Below, one piece after another: positions 1-9,620 of a DNA stretch of 64,000 bases. Each line of letters begins with the position of its first letter. Within the stretch, counting starts at the first letter, position 1. Source of the stretch: an uncultured Flavobacteriaceae bacterium (lineage in GTDB: Bacteria > Bacteroidota > Bacteroidia > Flavobacteriales > Flavobacteriaceae); contig CANKUU010000004.1 of assembly GCA_947486785.1 (NCBI GenBank), positions 141,499-205,498 on the forward strand, given 5' to 3'. The position numbers and the translations under genes are program-made. A model generated the notes under the pieces. The model was not told the DNA's origin. It did no database searches and saw nothing but the letters and a program-made list of their open reading frames with translations.

Positions 1-13
1 TTAGGCTCAATCC

Positions 14-115
14 TTATGTTTTGAGGTTGTAAAACACCCATTTGTTTGGGTAGAATTTTCCAAAAGAGACCCAAAAGTTTTGTCGCAGTCGCTTTAATAT
101 CTCTTTGCTAAACAT
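14..115 (-). CDS. Possible 33-residue basic peptide directly after the ZIP gene
   Basis: The ZIP gene's TAA stop is followed directly by ATG, opening a 33-codon frame (MFSKEILKRLRQNF... to ...FYNLKT) that ends in TAA. It is rich in Lys, Arg and aromatic residues and has no signal peptide or membrane segment. I recognise no family. The stop-start junction would allow translational coupling, but a frame this short can arise by chance, so it is listed as a candidate only. Confidence 0.25.
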   Translation of the reverse strand: MFSKEILKRLRQNFWVSFGKFYPNKWVFYNLKT

Positions 116-787
116 TTATAAAAAATATGCGATTAAAATTCCCGCCATAATGACAACTAATTTTCTAATGTTGAATTTGTGTCCTTCTGAACTTTCGAAA
201 AGAATAACAGTTGAAATATGCAAAAAAACACCTATCACTAGCGCCGTAATAGTTGCATACTGCGTAGTTGAAAAATCAAAATAAACAGAAATATAGCTAC
301 CAAAAGGCGTCATTAAAGAGAAGAATAAAATAAATAAAACGGCCTTTTTTAGTTCTATTTTTGACTCTAATAGAAAAATACTGAGAATAACAGATATAGG
401 AATTTTATGAATTAGAATTCCAAAAATGATGGAGTCGTGATTATCTATTGGAAAGCCCTCAAGACATGAATGTAGACAAAGGCTAAAAAAAAGAAGCCAG
501 GGAAACTTTCTTTCATTACTATTTATATGAACATGACCGTGCTCTGCGCCTTTAGAAAAAAACTCTAAAAAAATTTGTAGTAAAATACCTAGCATAATAA
601 AAACTCCAACCGTTTTTGCGTTTGAGTCTTCGTAGGCCGAAGGCAGAAGCTCAAAAACAGTTAAGGCCAATAAAAATGCTCCGCTAAACGCTAATAGTAG
701 TTTAAAATTTTCTTTGTTTTTTGGTTTTACAATAAGAACAAAAAGAAAACTCAATAAAACCCCTAAAATAGGAAGGAGATATGTCAT
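116..787 (-). CDS. ZIP family divalent metal transporter
   Basis: This is a 223-residue inner-membrane protein with about eight hydrophobic segments. ZIP proteins move Zn2+ or other divalent metals toward the cytoplasm. The family's metal-site helices are visible: HSCLEGFP (residues about 107-114) corresponds to the HNxxEG motif and HKIP (about 127-130) to the following helix. A His-rich loop (EHGHVHIN, about residues 82-89) lies between helices, as is usual. The length fits the short bacterial ZIP/GufA-like group. It starts at an ATG at 787 and is divergent from the methyltransferase gene, with 90 bp between them. The metal cannot be told from sequence. Confidence 0.85.
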   Translation of the reverse strand: MTYLLPILGVLLSFLFVLIVKPKNKENFKLLLAFSGAFLLALTVFELLPSAYEDSNAKTVGVFIMLGILLQIFLEFFSKGAEHGHVHINSNERKFPWLLFFSLCLHSCLEGFPIDNHDSIIFGILIHKIPISVILSIFLLESKIELKKAVLFILFFSLMTPFGSYISVYFDFSTTQYATITALVIGVFLHISTVILFESSEGHKFNIRKLVVIMAGILIAYFL

Positions 788-849
788 GTAAAAAAGTTGA
801 AAATTTTAAGATCTCAAAATAGTGTTTATTCTGTGGCATAAAAATACTG

Positions 850-857
850 TATTTTTG
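850..857 (+). promoter_or_regulatory. -7 box TATTTTTG upstream of the THUMP methyltransferase gene
   Basis: TATTTTTG fits the Bacteroidetes -7 consensus TAnnTTTG and ends 20 nt before the ATG at 878. No clear TTTG is visible at -33, so the call rests on one box. Confidence 0.4.
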
Positions 858-877
858 CAGTAATTATAAGCAAAGGC

Positions 878-2059
878 ATGAACAATAATTTTAAAATGGT
901 AGCTAAAACCTTATTTGGTTTTGAAGAAATATTAGCAAAAGAAATACGTAACCTTGGCGGAGGTAATGTTGTGGAAGGGGTTAGAAGTGTATCTTTCGAA
1001 GGTGATTTAGGTTTTATGTATAAAGCCAATCTTTGTTTACGAACTGCAATTAAAATTATTAAACCTATTTATTCTTTTGCTGTTAAAAATGAAAATGAAC
1101 TCTATAAAAAAATATATGCTTTTGACTGGAGTACTTACCTTTCTATTGACACTACGTTTGCCATAGACACTACCGTAAAGTCTGATATTTTTACGCATTC
1201 TTTATATGTTTCGCAGAAGGTTAAAGATGCAATCGTTGATAAATTTAGAGATACAGAGGGCAAACGACCCAGCGTAGATGTGAAGCACCCCGATATTAGA
1301 ATTAATATACATATTAAGAGAGATACATGTAATGTTTCCTTAGATAGCTCAGGTAGATCTTTACATCAAAGAGGCTATAGAATTGCAACTAATAAGGCCC
1401 CTATAAATGAAGTTTTAGCAGCGGGACTTCTGTTGCATAGCGGTTGGAATGGTCAATGTGATTTTTTAGACCCCATGTGTGGTAGCGGAACCATGTTAAC
1501 CGAAGCAGCCATGATTGCATGTAATATACCTGTTAATATTAATAGAAAAGAATTTGCCTTTGAAAAATGGGATGATTTTGATGAGGATTTGTTTGAGAAA
1601 ATAGTAGATAGTGCTCTTAAAAAGACTAGAGAATTTCATCATAGAATAGTAGGTTTTGATAAAGCCCCATCTGCAGTACGCAAATCGCTTGAAAATATTG
1701 AGAGTGCTAACCTTTCAGATTATATAACCGTAGAGCGTAAAAACTTTTTTGATACAGAAAAGTTTACTAAAAACCATTTGCATCTTGTTTTTAACCCACC
1801 ATATGGCGAGCGTTTAGATAGGTCAGATATAGATTCTGATTTTAATGTCGAAGAATTTTATTCTGATATTGGTGATACTTTAAAACAAAAATACCCAGGT
1901 ACAGACGCTTGGTTCATTACTTCCAATTTAGAAGCACTCAAATATGTAGGATTGCGCCCTTCTCGTAAAATAAAAGTATTTAACAGTCAGTTAGAATCTA
2001 GACTTGTTAAATATGTTATGTATGAGGGTAGTAAAAAGGCTTCAAAAAATTTAAACTAA
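878..2059 (+). CDS. THUMP-domain class I SAM-dependent RNA methyltransferase (RlmL-like)
   Basis: This 393-residue cytoplasmic enzyme belongs to the YcbY-N/RlmL family, whose studied members make m2G in 23S rRNA. The N-terminal ferredoxin-like and THUMP RNA-binding region covers about residues 1-160. The methyltransferase follows, with SAM motif I as DPMCGSGTM (about residue 200) and the catalytic motif IV as FNPPYGER (about residue 308), the N-P-P-Y form expected for base-amino methylation. It matches the N-terminal half of E. coli RlmKL, without the RlmK half. The ATG at 878 follows a TATTTTTG box. A clear hairpin terminator follows the stop, so the gene is probably monocistronic. The exact target nucleotide is inferred from the family. 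Confidence 0.88.
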   Translation: MNNNFKMVAKTLFGFEEILAKEIRNLGGGNVVEGVRSVSFEGDLGFMYKANLCLRTAIKIIKPIYSFAVKNENELYKKIYAFDWSTYLSIDTTFAIDTTVKSDIFTHSLYVSQKVKDAIVDKFRDTEGKRPSVDVKHPDIRINIHIKRDTCNVSLDSSGRSLHQRGYRIATNKAPINEVLAAGLLLHSGWNGQCDFLDPMCGSGTMLTEAAMIACNIPVNINRKEFAFEKWDDFDEDLFEKIVDSALKKTREFHHRIVGFDKAPSAVRKSLENIESANLSDYITVERKNFFDTEKFTKNHLHLVFNPPYGERLDRSDIDSDFNVEEFYSDIGDTLKQKYPGTDAWFITSNLEALKYVGLRPSRKIKVFNSQLESRLVKYVMYEGSKKASKNLN

Positions 2060-2068
2060 TAACTACAA

Positions 2069-2103
2069 TAAAAAACAACATCTGCTAATGATGTTGTTTT
2101 TTA
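2069..2103 (+). terminator. Rho-independent terminator after the methyltransferase gene
   Basis: The arms AAAAACAACATC (2071-2082) and GATGTTGTTTTT (2090-2101) are perfectly complementary across a 7-nt loop and run into further T residues. It starts 10 nt after the stop at 2059. The A/T outer stem makes it usable from both strands, which also suits the convergent giant gene ending at 2142. Confidence 0.85.
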
Positions 2104-2141
2104 TTCTTAATTGTAGTTAATAAATACTATCATTTTCGTCG

Positions 2142-5100
2142 CTACCGCACCAAGAGTTGTTCAACATGCTGTTGAAAGTCATCTGTAATAACAATAATGG
2201 AATAAACCCCTTTGGATAAATGAGAGATATCCAATTCGTTTTTATTATTTGTAGAATAAAAAGCGTTTTGGTTAAATTCATTTATAGTTCTTCCAGACGA
2301 ATCTAAAATACTTATAGATAGTATTTTATAAGAATCATAAGTTTCAATAGTAATAATTTCCGAGGCAGGGTTAGGATAGATTTTTATTATTTGTATATCT
2401 ATTGACTTTTTTAAAGAAGCCTGTACTGGAAATTGTTGTGCAGTATTACTTGATAAAACATAACCAGGTATTACTTCTGCAGGTATTAAACCATCACCAT
2501 CACTCGGTTTTCTCCATCCTACCGCAAAATGATCACCACCAACGCCTTCTTTCATATACCCTTCAATATAATATGTTTTACCCTGTTCAAGATTGATACC
2601 TGCCGATTTTTGACTTGGATATTTATCCCATATTTTTGGATTTGTATGTCCATTATGAAATGCTATTGTTTCACTATTAGCCATATCTTCATTACTGCTA
2701 AGATTGAATTTTACAAAATTGTCACCTGAAGCCCAAAAGTAGTATGTACCCGTTTCTGGAGCACAAAGGTAACCACTTACCCAAGCTCCATAATTATTAC
2801 CAACGTTTGTTGGTATTTCAAAACTATCTAGTTCTACTGTGCTTGACGGATTTTCAGGAAAGTTTGGAGCAATAAATAATTCAGAGAGCGTTATACCCGC
2901 GATATTATCATACTTACGCATGGTAATTGATCCATTAGCTGTACAAACTTCTTCATTTTCAGAAAGTACAGTAATTCTTGATTCTGCTGAAAACCCTCCA
3001 TCATTTGACTGAACGGTAATGGTGGCATTTCCTTTTGATATAGCGGTAACAAGACCAAACCTATCTACAGTAGCTATATTAGTATTACTTGAAGACCACG
3101 TAACCCTTTTGTTTGCAGCATTTGCAGGACTTATCTCAGCACTTAACTCAAATGTATTTCCTTCGTAAATCGATAATTGTCGCGGAGTTATAGCAACGGC
3201 ATTAACGCTGACTTCATATGGTATGTCTTTATTTGGTGAAAGTACATTGCCTGGTATTATTTCAAAAGGTTCAGTTCCATTTCCATGACTTGGTTTTCTC
3301 CAACCTACGGATAAATGATCTCCTCCTACACCTTCTTTCATAAAGGCTTCTATATAATATGATTCACCCGCTACAAGATCAATACCTTCAGATTTTTGAC
3401 TTTCATATCTTGTCCAAAGTCTAAGATTAGTATGCCCATTGTGAAAGGCTATTGTCGCTTTATTTGAGCTATTAGCTGAACTACTTAGGTTTAACCGAAC
3501 ATGATCATCGCCAGATATCCAGAAATAGTAGGTGCCCGTTTCTGGAGCACATAGGTAACCGCTTACCCAAGCTCCGTAATTATCAGCTACATATGGCGGT
3601 ATTTCAAATTCTTCTAATTCTTTTGTTGAGGACGGATTGTTTGGAAAGTTAGAATCGGCAAACAAATTATCTAGTGATATGCCTAAAATTTGATCATACC
3701 TCCGCATAGTAATAACACCAGAAGCAGAACAATTTTCAGTTACTCTAGTCACAGAAATGTTAGCGGTATCAGTAAAATTCCCATCAGTTGTTGTTACCGT
3801 TACTGTTGCCGTGCCTTCAGCTACTCCAGTTACTAATCCGTTAGAGCTTACGGTTGCAACATTTTCATCGCTTGATTGCCACGATAAAGAGGCGTCACTT
3901 GCATCTGAAGGGCTAACTTCAGCGGTTAAGGTACTTGTCTCCCCTACTGTTATTCCAATAGTACTAGGGCTAAGGCTTACACCTGTTACTTCAATAATTG
4001 GTTGTGATACATTTATTGTGGTTTCGGCGGTATAAGCACCATCAGTTGTTGTTACCGTTACTGTTGCCGTGCCTTCGGCTATTCCAGTTACCAATCCGCT
4101 AGAACTTACCGTAGCAACATTTTCATCGCTTGATTGCCACGACAAAGAGGTGTCACTTGCATCTGAAGGGCTAACTTCAGCGGTTAAGGTACTTGTCTCT
4201 CCTACTGTTATTCCAATAGTACTAGGGCTAAGGCTTACACCTGTTACTTCAATAATTGGTTGTGATACATTTATTGTGGTTTCGGCCGTATAAGCACCAT
4301 CAGTTGTTGTTACCGTTATTGTTACCGTGCCTTCGGCTACTGCAGTTACCAATCCGCTAGAGCTTACCGTAGCAACATTTTCATCGCTTGATTGCCATGA
4401 TAAAGAGGTATCACTTGCATCTGAAGGGCTAACTTCAGCGGTTAAGGTACTTGTCTCTCCTACTGTTATTCCAATAGTACTAGGGCTAAGGCTTACACCT
4501 GTTACTTCAATAATTGGTTGTGATACATTTATTGTGGTTTCGGCCGTATAAGCACCATCAGTTGTTGTTACCGTTATTGTTACTGTGCCTTCGGCTACTG
4601 CAGTTACCAATCCGCTAGAGCTTACCGTAGCAACATTTTCATCGCTTGATTGCCATGATAAAGAGGTGTCACTTGCATTGCTTGGAATGACTTCAGCGGT
4701 TAAGGTACTTGTCTCTCCTACTGTTATTCCAATAGTACTTGGGCTAAGGCTTACACCTGTTACTTCAATAACTAGTTCTGATACATTTATTGTGGTTTCG
4801 GCTGTATAAGCACCATCAGTTGTTGTTACCGTTACTGTTGCCGTGCCTTCGGCTACTCCAGTTACCAATCCGCTAGAACTTACCGTAGCAACATTTTCAT
4901 CGCTTGATTGCCACGATAAAGAGGTGTCACTTGCATCTGAAGGGCTAACTTCAGCGGTTAAGGTACTTGTCTCTCCTACTGTTATTCCAATAGTACTTGG
5001 GCTAAGGCTTACACCTGTTACTTCAATAACTAGTTCTGATACATTTATTGTGGTTTCTGCTGTATAAGCACCATCAGTTGTTGTTACCGTTACTATTGCC

Positions 5101-8100
5101 GTGCCTTCGGCTATTCCAGTTACCAATCCGCTAGAACTTACCGTAGCAACATTTTCATCGCTTGATTGCCACGATAAAGAGGTGTCACTTGCATCTGAAG
5201 GGCTAACTTCAGCGGTTAAGGTACTTGTCTCTCCTACTGTTATTCCAATAGTACTTGGGCTAAGGCTTACACCTGTTACTTCAATAACTAGTTCTGATAC
5301 ATTTATTGTGGTTTCTGCTGTATAAGCACCATCAGTTGTTGTTACCGTTACTATTGCCGTGCCTTCGGCTATTCCAGTTACCAATCCGCTAGAGCTTACC
5401 GTAGCAACATTTTCATCGCTTGATTGCCACGATAAAGAGGTGTCACTTGCATCTGAAGGGCTAACTTCAGCGGTTAAGGTACTTGTCTCTCCTACTGTTA
5501 TTCCAATAGTACTTGGGCTAAGGCTTACACCTGTTACTTCAATAACTAGTTCTGATACATTTATTGTGGTTTCTGCTGTATAAGCACCATCAGTTGTTGT
5601 TACCGTTACTATTGCCGTGCCTTCGGCTATTCCAGTTACCAATCCGCTAGAACTTACCGTAGCAACATTTTCATCGCTTGATTGCCACGATAAAGAGGTA
5701 TCACTTGCATCTGAAGGGCTAACTTCAGCGGTTAAGGTACTTGTCTCTCCTACTGTTATCCCAATATTACTTGGGCTAAGGCTTACACCTGTTACTTCAA
5801 TAACTAGTTCTGATATATTTATTGTGGTTTCGGCGGTATAAGAACCATCAGTTGTTGTTACCGTTACTATTGCCGTGCCTTCGGCTATTCCAGTTACCAA
5901 TCCGTTAGAGCTTACCGTAGCAACATTTTCATCGCTTGATTGCCATGATAAAGAGGTGTCACTTGCATCTGAAGGGCTAACTTCAGCGGTTAAGGTACTT
6001 GTCTCCCCTACTGTTATTCCAATATTACTTGGGCTAAGGCTTACACCTGTTACTTCAATAATTGGTTGTGATATATTTATTGTGGTTTCGGCGGTATAAG
6101 AACCATCAGTTGTTGTTACCGTTACTGTTGCCGTGCCTTCGGCTATTCCAGTTACCAATCCGCTAGAGCTTACCGTAGCAACATTTTCATCGCTTGATTG
6201 CCACGATAAAGAGGTATCACTTGCATCTGAAGGGCTAACTTCAGCGGTTAAGGTACTTGTCTCTCCTACTGTTATTCCAATAGTACTAGGGCTAAGGCTT
6301 ACACCTGTTACTTCAATAATTGGTTGTGATACATTTATTGTGGTTTCGGCTGTATAAGCACCATCAGTTGTTGTTACCGTTACTGTTGCCGTGCCTTCGG
6401 CTACTGCAGTTACCAATCCGCTAGAACTTACCGTTACAACATTTTCATCACTTGATTGCCATGATAAAGAGGTATCACTTGCATCTGAAGGGCTAACTTC
6501 AGCTGTTATTTGAGATGAACTGCTTATTTCTAAAGAAATTTCTTGAGGGTTTACAGAAACGCCCGTTACATTTACTATAGAATTGGTATCAAATGAATCG
6601 AAGGCGCTACATGGTATCACTTGAATAGGAGAATTTCCGTCACCATTACTTGGTTTACGCCACCCCACAGATAAATTGTCTCCGCCATTTGCTTCATTCA
6701 TTAAGGCCTCTATATAGTAGTTTTGCCCTCCAACTAGTGATATTCCAGAAGATTTTTGTGTTGAATATTTATTCCATTCACCATCATGAGTCCAACTATT
6801 GTGATACGCAATTCTTGTAGCATTTGATTCGTTATCATCGGTACTTAAACTTAACTCAACATTGTCATCTCCAGTAATCCAAAAATAATATGTTCCTGTT
6901 TCAGGAGCTTTTAAAAGCCCTTTTACACGAACTCCATAATTATCGGCCACATTAATTGGAATACGAAACTCAGTTAATTGCGTTGTTGAAGTTGGTTGAT
7001 TAGGAAATTTTTCTTCATTCTTTAGATTTGCTATAGATGTACCGGGTACATCATTATAAACTTCCATAATGATTTTGTCATCGCAGTCTTCAGGTGCTAA
7101 CTGATTTATCCATTCATTAATTAATTGTACAGCTTTGGCATCAATTTTATTCTTCCCTATTGGCGGCATTTTAATTGCTGCCTCTGTACTATTCATTCTA
7201 TGATATAAAATAGAGGTAGAAACGTTGCCCGCATCTACAATTTTTTCATTTGGTATTCCTAAAGAAATATAAGGGGTTGCAGATAAAATACCTGTTTGTA
7301 AAATATCCAAATTTAACCTTAGATCAAAATTACCTCTATTTCCTGTGCCTGATCTGTGGCAGTATGCACAATTTAAATCTAAATAAGACCTGGCTTTTTC
7401 ATCTAAACTAGCTGTTGCATCCGTTATTGATTTAGAGGTTAAAATATTATTTGTATCGTCATCGGAGATATTTTGGTTTAATATACCTAAGTGACTTAGT
7501 GTTACTAACTGGTTTGCCGTTCTTCCTGTTTTTGAATAGGTATAGTCTTTGTTTAAATACCTCGATTTTGTACCTAAAGTTCCGCCATTTGTAGAATTAT
7601 GACAACTGATACACTCAATAGCGCTGGGATAGCTCCAAGTTTGTTCACTTTGGTTACCATTTGCTTTTGTGATAGAAATTGATTCATCTAAGCCACTTCT
7701 CAATAATACCGCATCGTTCTGTTCTTCATTCCACTTATACGTAACAAAATAGAATTTTCCGTCACTTCCTTTAATAGAAAATCTAGTTTCTAAGCGTTTT
7801 GTTTTTGTTGGGTCTCTTTCATCGATGGGTAATTCAAAGTGTTTTACTAGTACCGATCCAATGGGAAAATTCCAATCGTCAATATCATCGTAACTAATCT
7901 GTTCAGCAGCTGTGTCATGATTACCATCATTGGGTATTGCCATCCATCTCTTTTTTAGAGCACCATCAGACCAAAAAGACTCTACCAGATCATAAGGTAT
8001 TAGTCCTTCAGAGGGTGATAATGTTAAAAGGTCATCGAAAGCACCTGTTTGCGATAAGAGCTCAGGGGTATTTCCAAGACCTTGATTTTTGGCAGTTAGC

Positions 8101-9449
8101 TTATATAATGTAGAAACCCCTTGCTTTAAAATATATAGTTCACCCTGCTTGTCTTCTCCGAAAGAAATAATATTGGTAGAATTAAAATTACCATATTGCT
8201 CATAACTACCCGTATTTATATCGACGACAAAAATCTCTTCTCCAGTACCGTAGTCTGCACAAATATATTTTCCTTGAAGTTCAGAAATTTCGTTTCCACG
8301 GTAAACGTAGCCACCAATGATTGAATTTGCAATTGATCTTGGAAAGGCAACCAATGGTTGCTCGTGAGGCATATTGTTATAAAGATTTGGAACACAGGAT
8401 GTATTTTGGTAGAAACCTTCATATAATGGCCACCCAAAATTTTTACCTTTATTTACTATATTAATTTCTTCGTGTCTTGATCCTCCAATTTCGCCAACAT
8501 ACATTTTACCCGTAGCTCTGTCTTTGGTCATTCTATGAGGGTTTCTATGACCCAAACTGTAATACTCTTCAAAATTTTCACCTTCGGCACTTAAAAATGG
8601 ATTGTCGTTGGGTATCCAATAACCATTTCCAGTTATTTCATCTGAAAATCCATGATCTTCTGGCATGGTTCTAACTGGGGGATGACTTTTTGTATTGTCC
8701 TTGTCTACATCCAATCGTAAAATTCCACCATCTAAATTATTTACGATATCTTGTGATTTTTTAAAGGCGGTTTGATCACCAGTTGTTAGGTATAAAAAGC
8801 CATCATCACCAAATACGAGCCCACCACCTCTATGGGTTGTACCATACATGCGTATTTTGAGTAATATTTGTTCAGAAGATTCTTGAACATTTAAGGTGTT
8901 AGGGTCAGCTTCATATCTTGCAAGTATTAAAAAGTTACCCCAATATTCTTCGCTATCACAGCTTTGACCTGTATAATTGTTAGGAAAATCGTTATTATTT
9001 CTATCTTTTGTGGTGTACCAAGTATAAAAATAATTTTTATCAGATATGCCAAATTGCGGATGTAAAGCCATACCTAAAAACCCTCCATCCCAAACAACCC
9101 CAACTTTATTTGATAGGTCGAGCATCGTATGTTTTATAGATACATTAGGTTCTTTGTCAAACCAAAATATCTTACCGTCACGTTGCCCTACAATTATTTT
9201 ATTGGCATTTGGCACCTCATTAAATGTTAGTGGTGAAGAGAATTGAATATTCGGAAAAACAGGCACATAAGGTCTGCCCTCAGGCAATACAGAAGGAAAA
9301 CTTCCGTTTAAATATGCACCTACTGGTTCTGCGGTATCTAAACCCGACCCTGCGAAGTAAGGTAAAGTGCTTAAAAGTAATATTGAGGAAAATGTAAGTG
9401 CTAATTTTCCGAATTTGTTTCGAACGAGTGTTTTAATTGCCATGATCAT
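2142..9449 (-). CDS. Giant T9SS-secreted protein: sugar dehydrogenase, di-heme c, PA14 and Big_2 Ig-like repeats
   Basis: A protein of about 2435 residues. Visible order (residues counted from 9470; subtract 7 for the ATG chosen): N-terminal hydrophobic signal; PQQ-type glucose/sorbosone dehydrogenase beta-propeller (about 45-460); a cytochrome-like module with two CxxCH haem sites, CISCH (about 618) and CAYCH (about 700); PA14 domain (about 795-950); eleven Big_2 Ig-like repeats (about 963-1908); a second PA14; a twelfth divergent Big_2; a third PA14; and a C-terminal T9SS type A sorting domain (about 2357-2442, starting near IIKIYPNPASE). This predicts a cell-surface or released carbohydrate-binding oxidoreductase that passes electrons to haem; the substrate is unknown. 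The frame is open back to a TTG at 9470, but ATG at 9449 or 9443 puts a better signal peptide first. No operon partner is visible. PQQ dependence is inferred from the fold only. Confidence 0.85.
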   Translation of the reverse strand: MIMAIKTLVRNKFGKLALTFSSILLLSTLPYFAGSGLDTAEPVGAYLNGSFPSVLPEGRPYVPVFPNIQFSSPLTFNEVPNANKIIVGQRDGKIFWFDKEPNVSIKHTMLDLSNKVGVVWDGGFLGMALHPQFGISDKNYFYTWYTTKDRNNNDFPNNYTGQSCDSEEYWGNFLILARYEADPNTLNVQESSEQILLKIRMYGTTHRGGGLVFGDDGFLYLTTGDQTAFKKSQDIVNNLDGGILRLDVDKDNTKSHPPVRTMPEDHGFSDEITGNGYWIPNDNPFLSAEGENFEEYYSLGHRNPHRMTKDRATGKMYVGEIGGSRHEEINIVNKGKNFGWPLYEGFYQNTSCVPNLYNNMPHEQPLVAFPRSIANSIIGGYVYRGNEISELQGKYICADYGTGEEIFVVDINTGSYEQYGNFNSTNIISFGEDKQGELYILKQGVSTLYKLTAKNQGLGNTPELLSQTGAFDDLLTLSPSEGLIPYDLVESFWSDGALKKRWMAIPNDGNHDTAAEQISYDDIDDWNFPIGSVLVKHFELPIDERDPTKTKRLETRFSIKGSDGKFYFVTYKWNEEQNDAVLLRSGLDESISITKANGNQSEQTWSYPSAIECISCHNSTNGGTLGTKSRYLNKDYTYSKTGRTANQLVTLSHLGILNQNISDDDTNNILTSKSITDATASLDEKARSYLDLNCAYCHRSGTGNRGNFDLRLNLDILQTGILSATPYISLGIPNEKIVDAGNVSTSILYHRMNSTEAAIKMPPIGKNKIDAKAVQLINEWINQLAPEDCDDKIIMEVYNDVPGTSIANLKNEEKFPNQPTSTTQLTEFRIPINVADNYGVRVKGLLKAPETGTYYFWITGDDNVELSLSTDDNESNATRIAYHNSWTHDGEWNKYSTQKSSGISLVGGQNYYIEALMNEANGGDNLSVGWRKPSNGDGNSPIQVIPCSAFDSFDTNSIVNVTGVSVNPQEISLEISSSSQITAEVSPSDASDTSLSWQSSDENVVTVSSSGLVTAVAEGTATVTVTTTDGAYTAETTINVSQPIIEVTGVSLSPSTIGITVGETSTLTAEVSPSDASDTSLSWQSSDENVATVSSSGLVTGIAEGTATVTVTTTDGSYTAETTINISQPIIEVTGVSLSPSNIGITVGETSTLTAEVSPSDASDTSLSWQSSDENVATVSSNGLVTGIAEGTAIVTVTTTDGSYTAETTINISELVIEVTGVSLSPSNIGITVGETSTLTAEVSPSDASDTSLSWQSSDENVATVSSSGLVTGIAEGTAIVTVTTTDGAYTAETTINVSELVIEVTGVSLSPSTIGITVGETSTLTAEVSPSDASDTSLSWQSSDENVATVSSSGLVTGIAEGTAIVTVTTTDGAYTAETTINVSELVIEVTGVSLSPSTIGITVGETSTLTAEVSPSDASDTSLSWQSSDENVATVSSSGLVTGIAEGTAIVTVTTTDGAYTAETTINVSELVIEVTGVSLSPSTIGITVGETSTLTAEVSPSDASDTSLSWQSSDENVATVSSSGLVTGVAEGTATVTVTTTDGAYTAETTINVSELVIEVTGVSLSPSTIGITVGETSTLTAEVIPSNASDTSLSWQSSDENVATVSSSGLVTAVAEGTVTITVTTTDGAYTAETTINVSQPIIEVTGVSLSPSTIGITVGETSTLTAEVSPSDASDTSLSWQSSDENVATVSSSGLVTAVAEGTVTITVTTTDGAYTAETTINVSQPIIEVTGVSLSPSTIGITVGETSTLTAEVSPSDASDTSLSWQSSDENVATVSSSGLVTGIAEGTATVTVTTTDGAYTAETTINVSQPIIEVTGVSLSPSTIGITVGETSTLTAEVSPSDASDASLSWQSSDENVATVSSNGLVTGVAEGTATVTVTTTDGNFTDTANISVTRVTENCSASGVITMRRYDQILGISLDNLFADSNFPNNPSSTKELEEFEIPPYVADNYGAWVSGYLCAPETGTYYFWISGDDHVRLNLSSSANSSNKATIAFHNGHTNLRLWTRYESQKSEGIDLVAGESYYIEAFMKEGVGGDHLSVGWRKPSHGNGTEPFEIIPGNVLSPNKDIPYEVSVNAVAITPRQLSIYEGNTFELSAEISPANAANKRVTWSSSNTNIATVDRFGLVTAISKGNATITVQSNDGGFSAESRITVLSENEEVCTANGSITMRKYDNIAGITLSELFIAPNFPENPSSTVELDSFEIPTNVGNNYGAWVSGYLCAPETGTYYFWASGDNFVKFNLSSNEDMANSETIAFHNGHTNPKIWDKYPSQKSAGINLEQGKTYYIEGYMKEGVGGDHFAVGWRKPSDGDGLIPAEVIPGYVLSSNTAQQFPVQASLKKSIDIQIIKIYPNPASEIITIETYDSYKILSISILDSSGRTINEFNQNAFYSTNNKNELDISHLSKGVYSIIVITDDFQQHVEQLLVR
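3757..6590 (-). repeat. Eleven tandem 258-bp coding repeats (Big_2 Ig-like domains)
   Basis: Eleven head-to-tail units of 258 bp (86 codons) lie inside the giant gene. Each encodes one Ig-like domain that opens VTGVSLSPSTIGITVG or a near variant and contains SLSWQSSDENVATVSS. Neighbouring units are almost identical in DNA, including silent positions. The linker before the next unit comes in two main forms, SQPIIE and SELVIE, grouped in blocks (SELVIE in units 3-7, SQPIIE in 1-2 and 8-10 from the N-terminus). This suggests block duplication or gene conversion. The final unit ends in a divergent linker. Confidence 0.95.
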
Positions 9450-9474
9450 ATTGTGAGTATATTCGCACAATATG
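9447..9474 (-). promoter_or_regulatory. Perfect 9-bp inverted repeat over the giant gene's start codon
   Basis: CATATTGTG (9447-9455) and CACAATATG (9466-9474) are perfect reverse complements separated by 10 bp. On the coding strand the second arm ends in the ATG at 9449, so a folded RNA would pair the start codon. As DNA, the 19-bp centre spacing of the half-sites suits a dimeric regulator. Which of the two applies is open. Confidence 0.45.
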
Positions 9475-9573
9475 CATAGTATTATTAAGCTCTTATTCTA
9501 ATTTAGATATAAAGCTCAATTTATTCGATAAATGACACAAAATATTTAAGAGGTACTATTTAAGTGATTTCTA

Positions 9574-9602
9574 CGATTTTGAAATATAATTTTTCAAAAT
9601 CG
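9574..9602 (-). terminator. Hairpin downstream of the rlmD-DUF6452-DUF6048 operon
   Basis: CGATTTTGAAA (9574-9584) and TTTCAAAATCG (9592-9602) form a perfect 11-bp stem with a 7-nt loop, starting 18 nt beyond the DUF6048 stop. No long T-run follows on the minus strand, so it is only a candidate terminator or 3'-end stabilising hairpin. Confidence 0.45.
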
Positions 9603-9620
9603 TTTGGGTGGTAAAACCAG

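Noticed and set aside
3757..6357. Ten plus-strand open frames of about 74-92 codons spaced exactly 258 bp apart
   Set aside because: They are the antisense image of the Big_2 repeats; their regular spacing and near-identity come from the coding repeat on the other strand.
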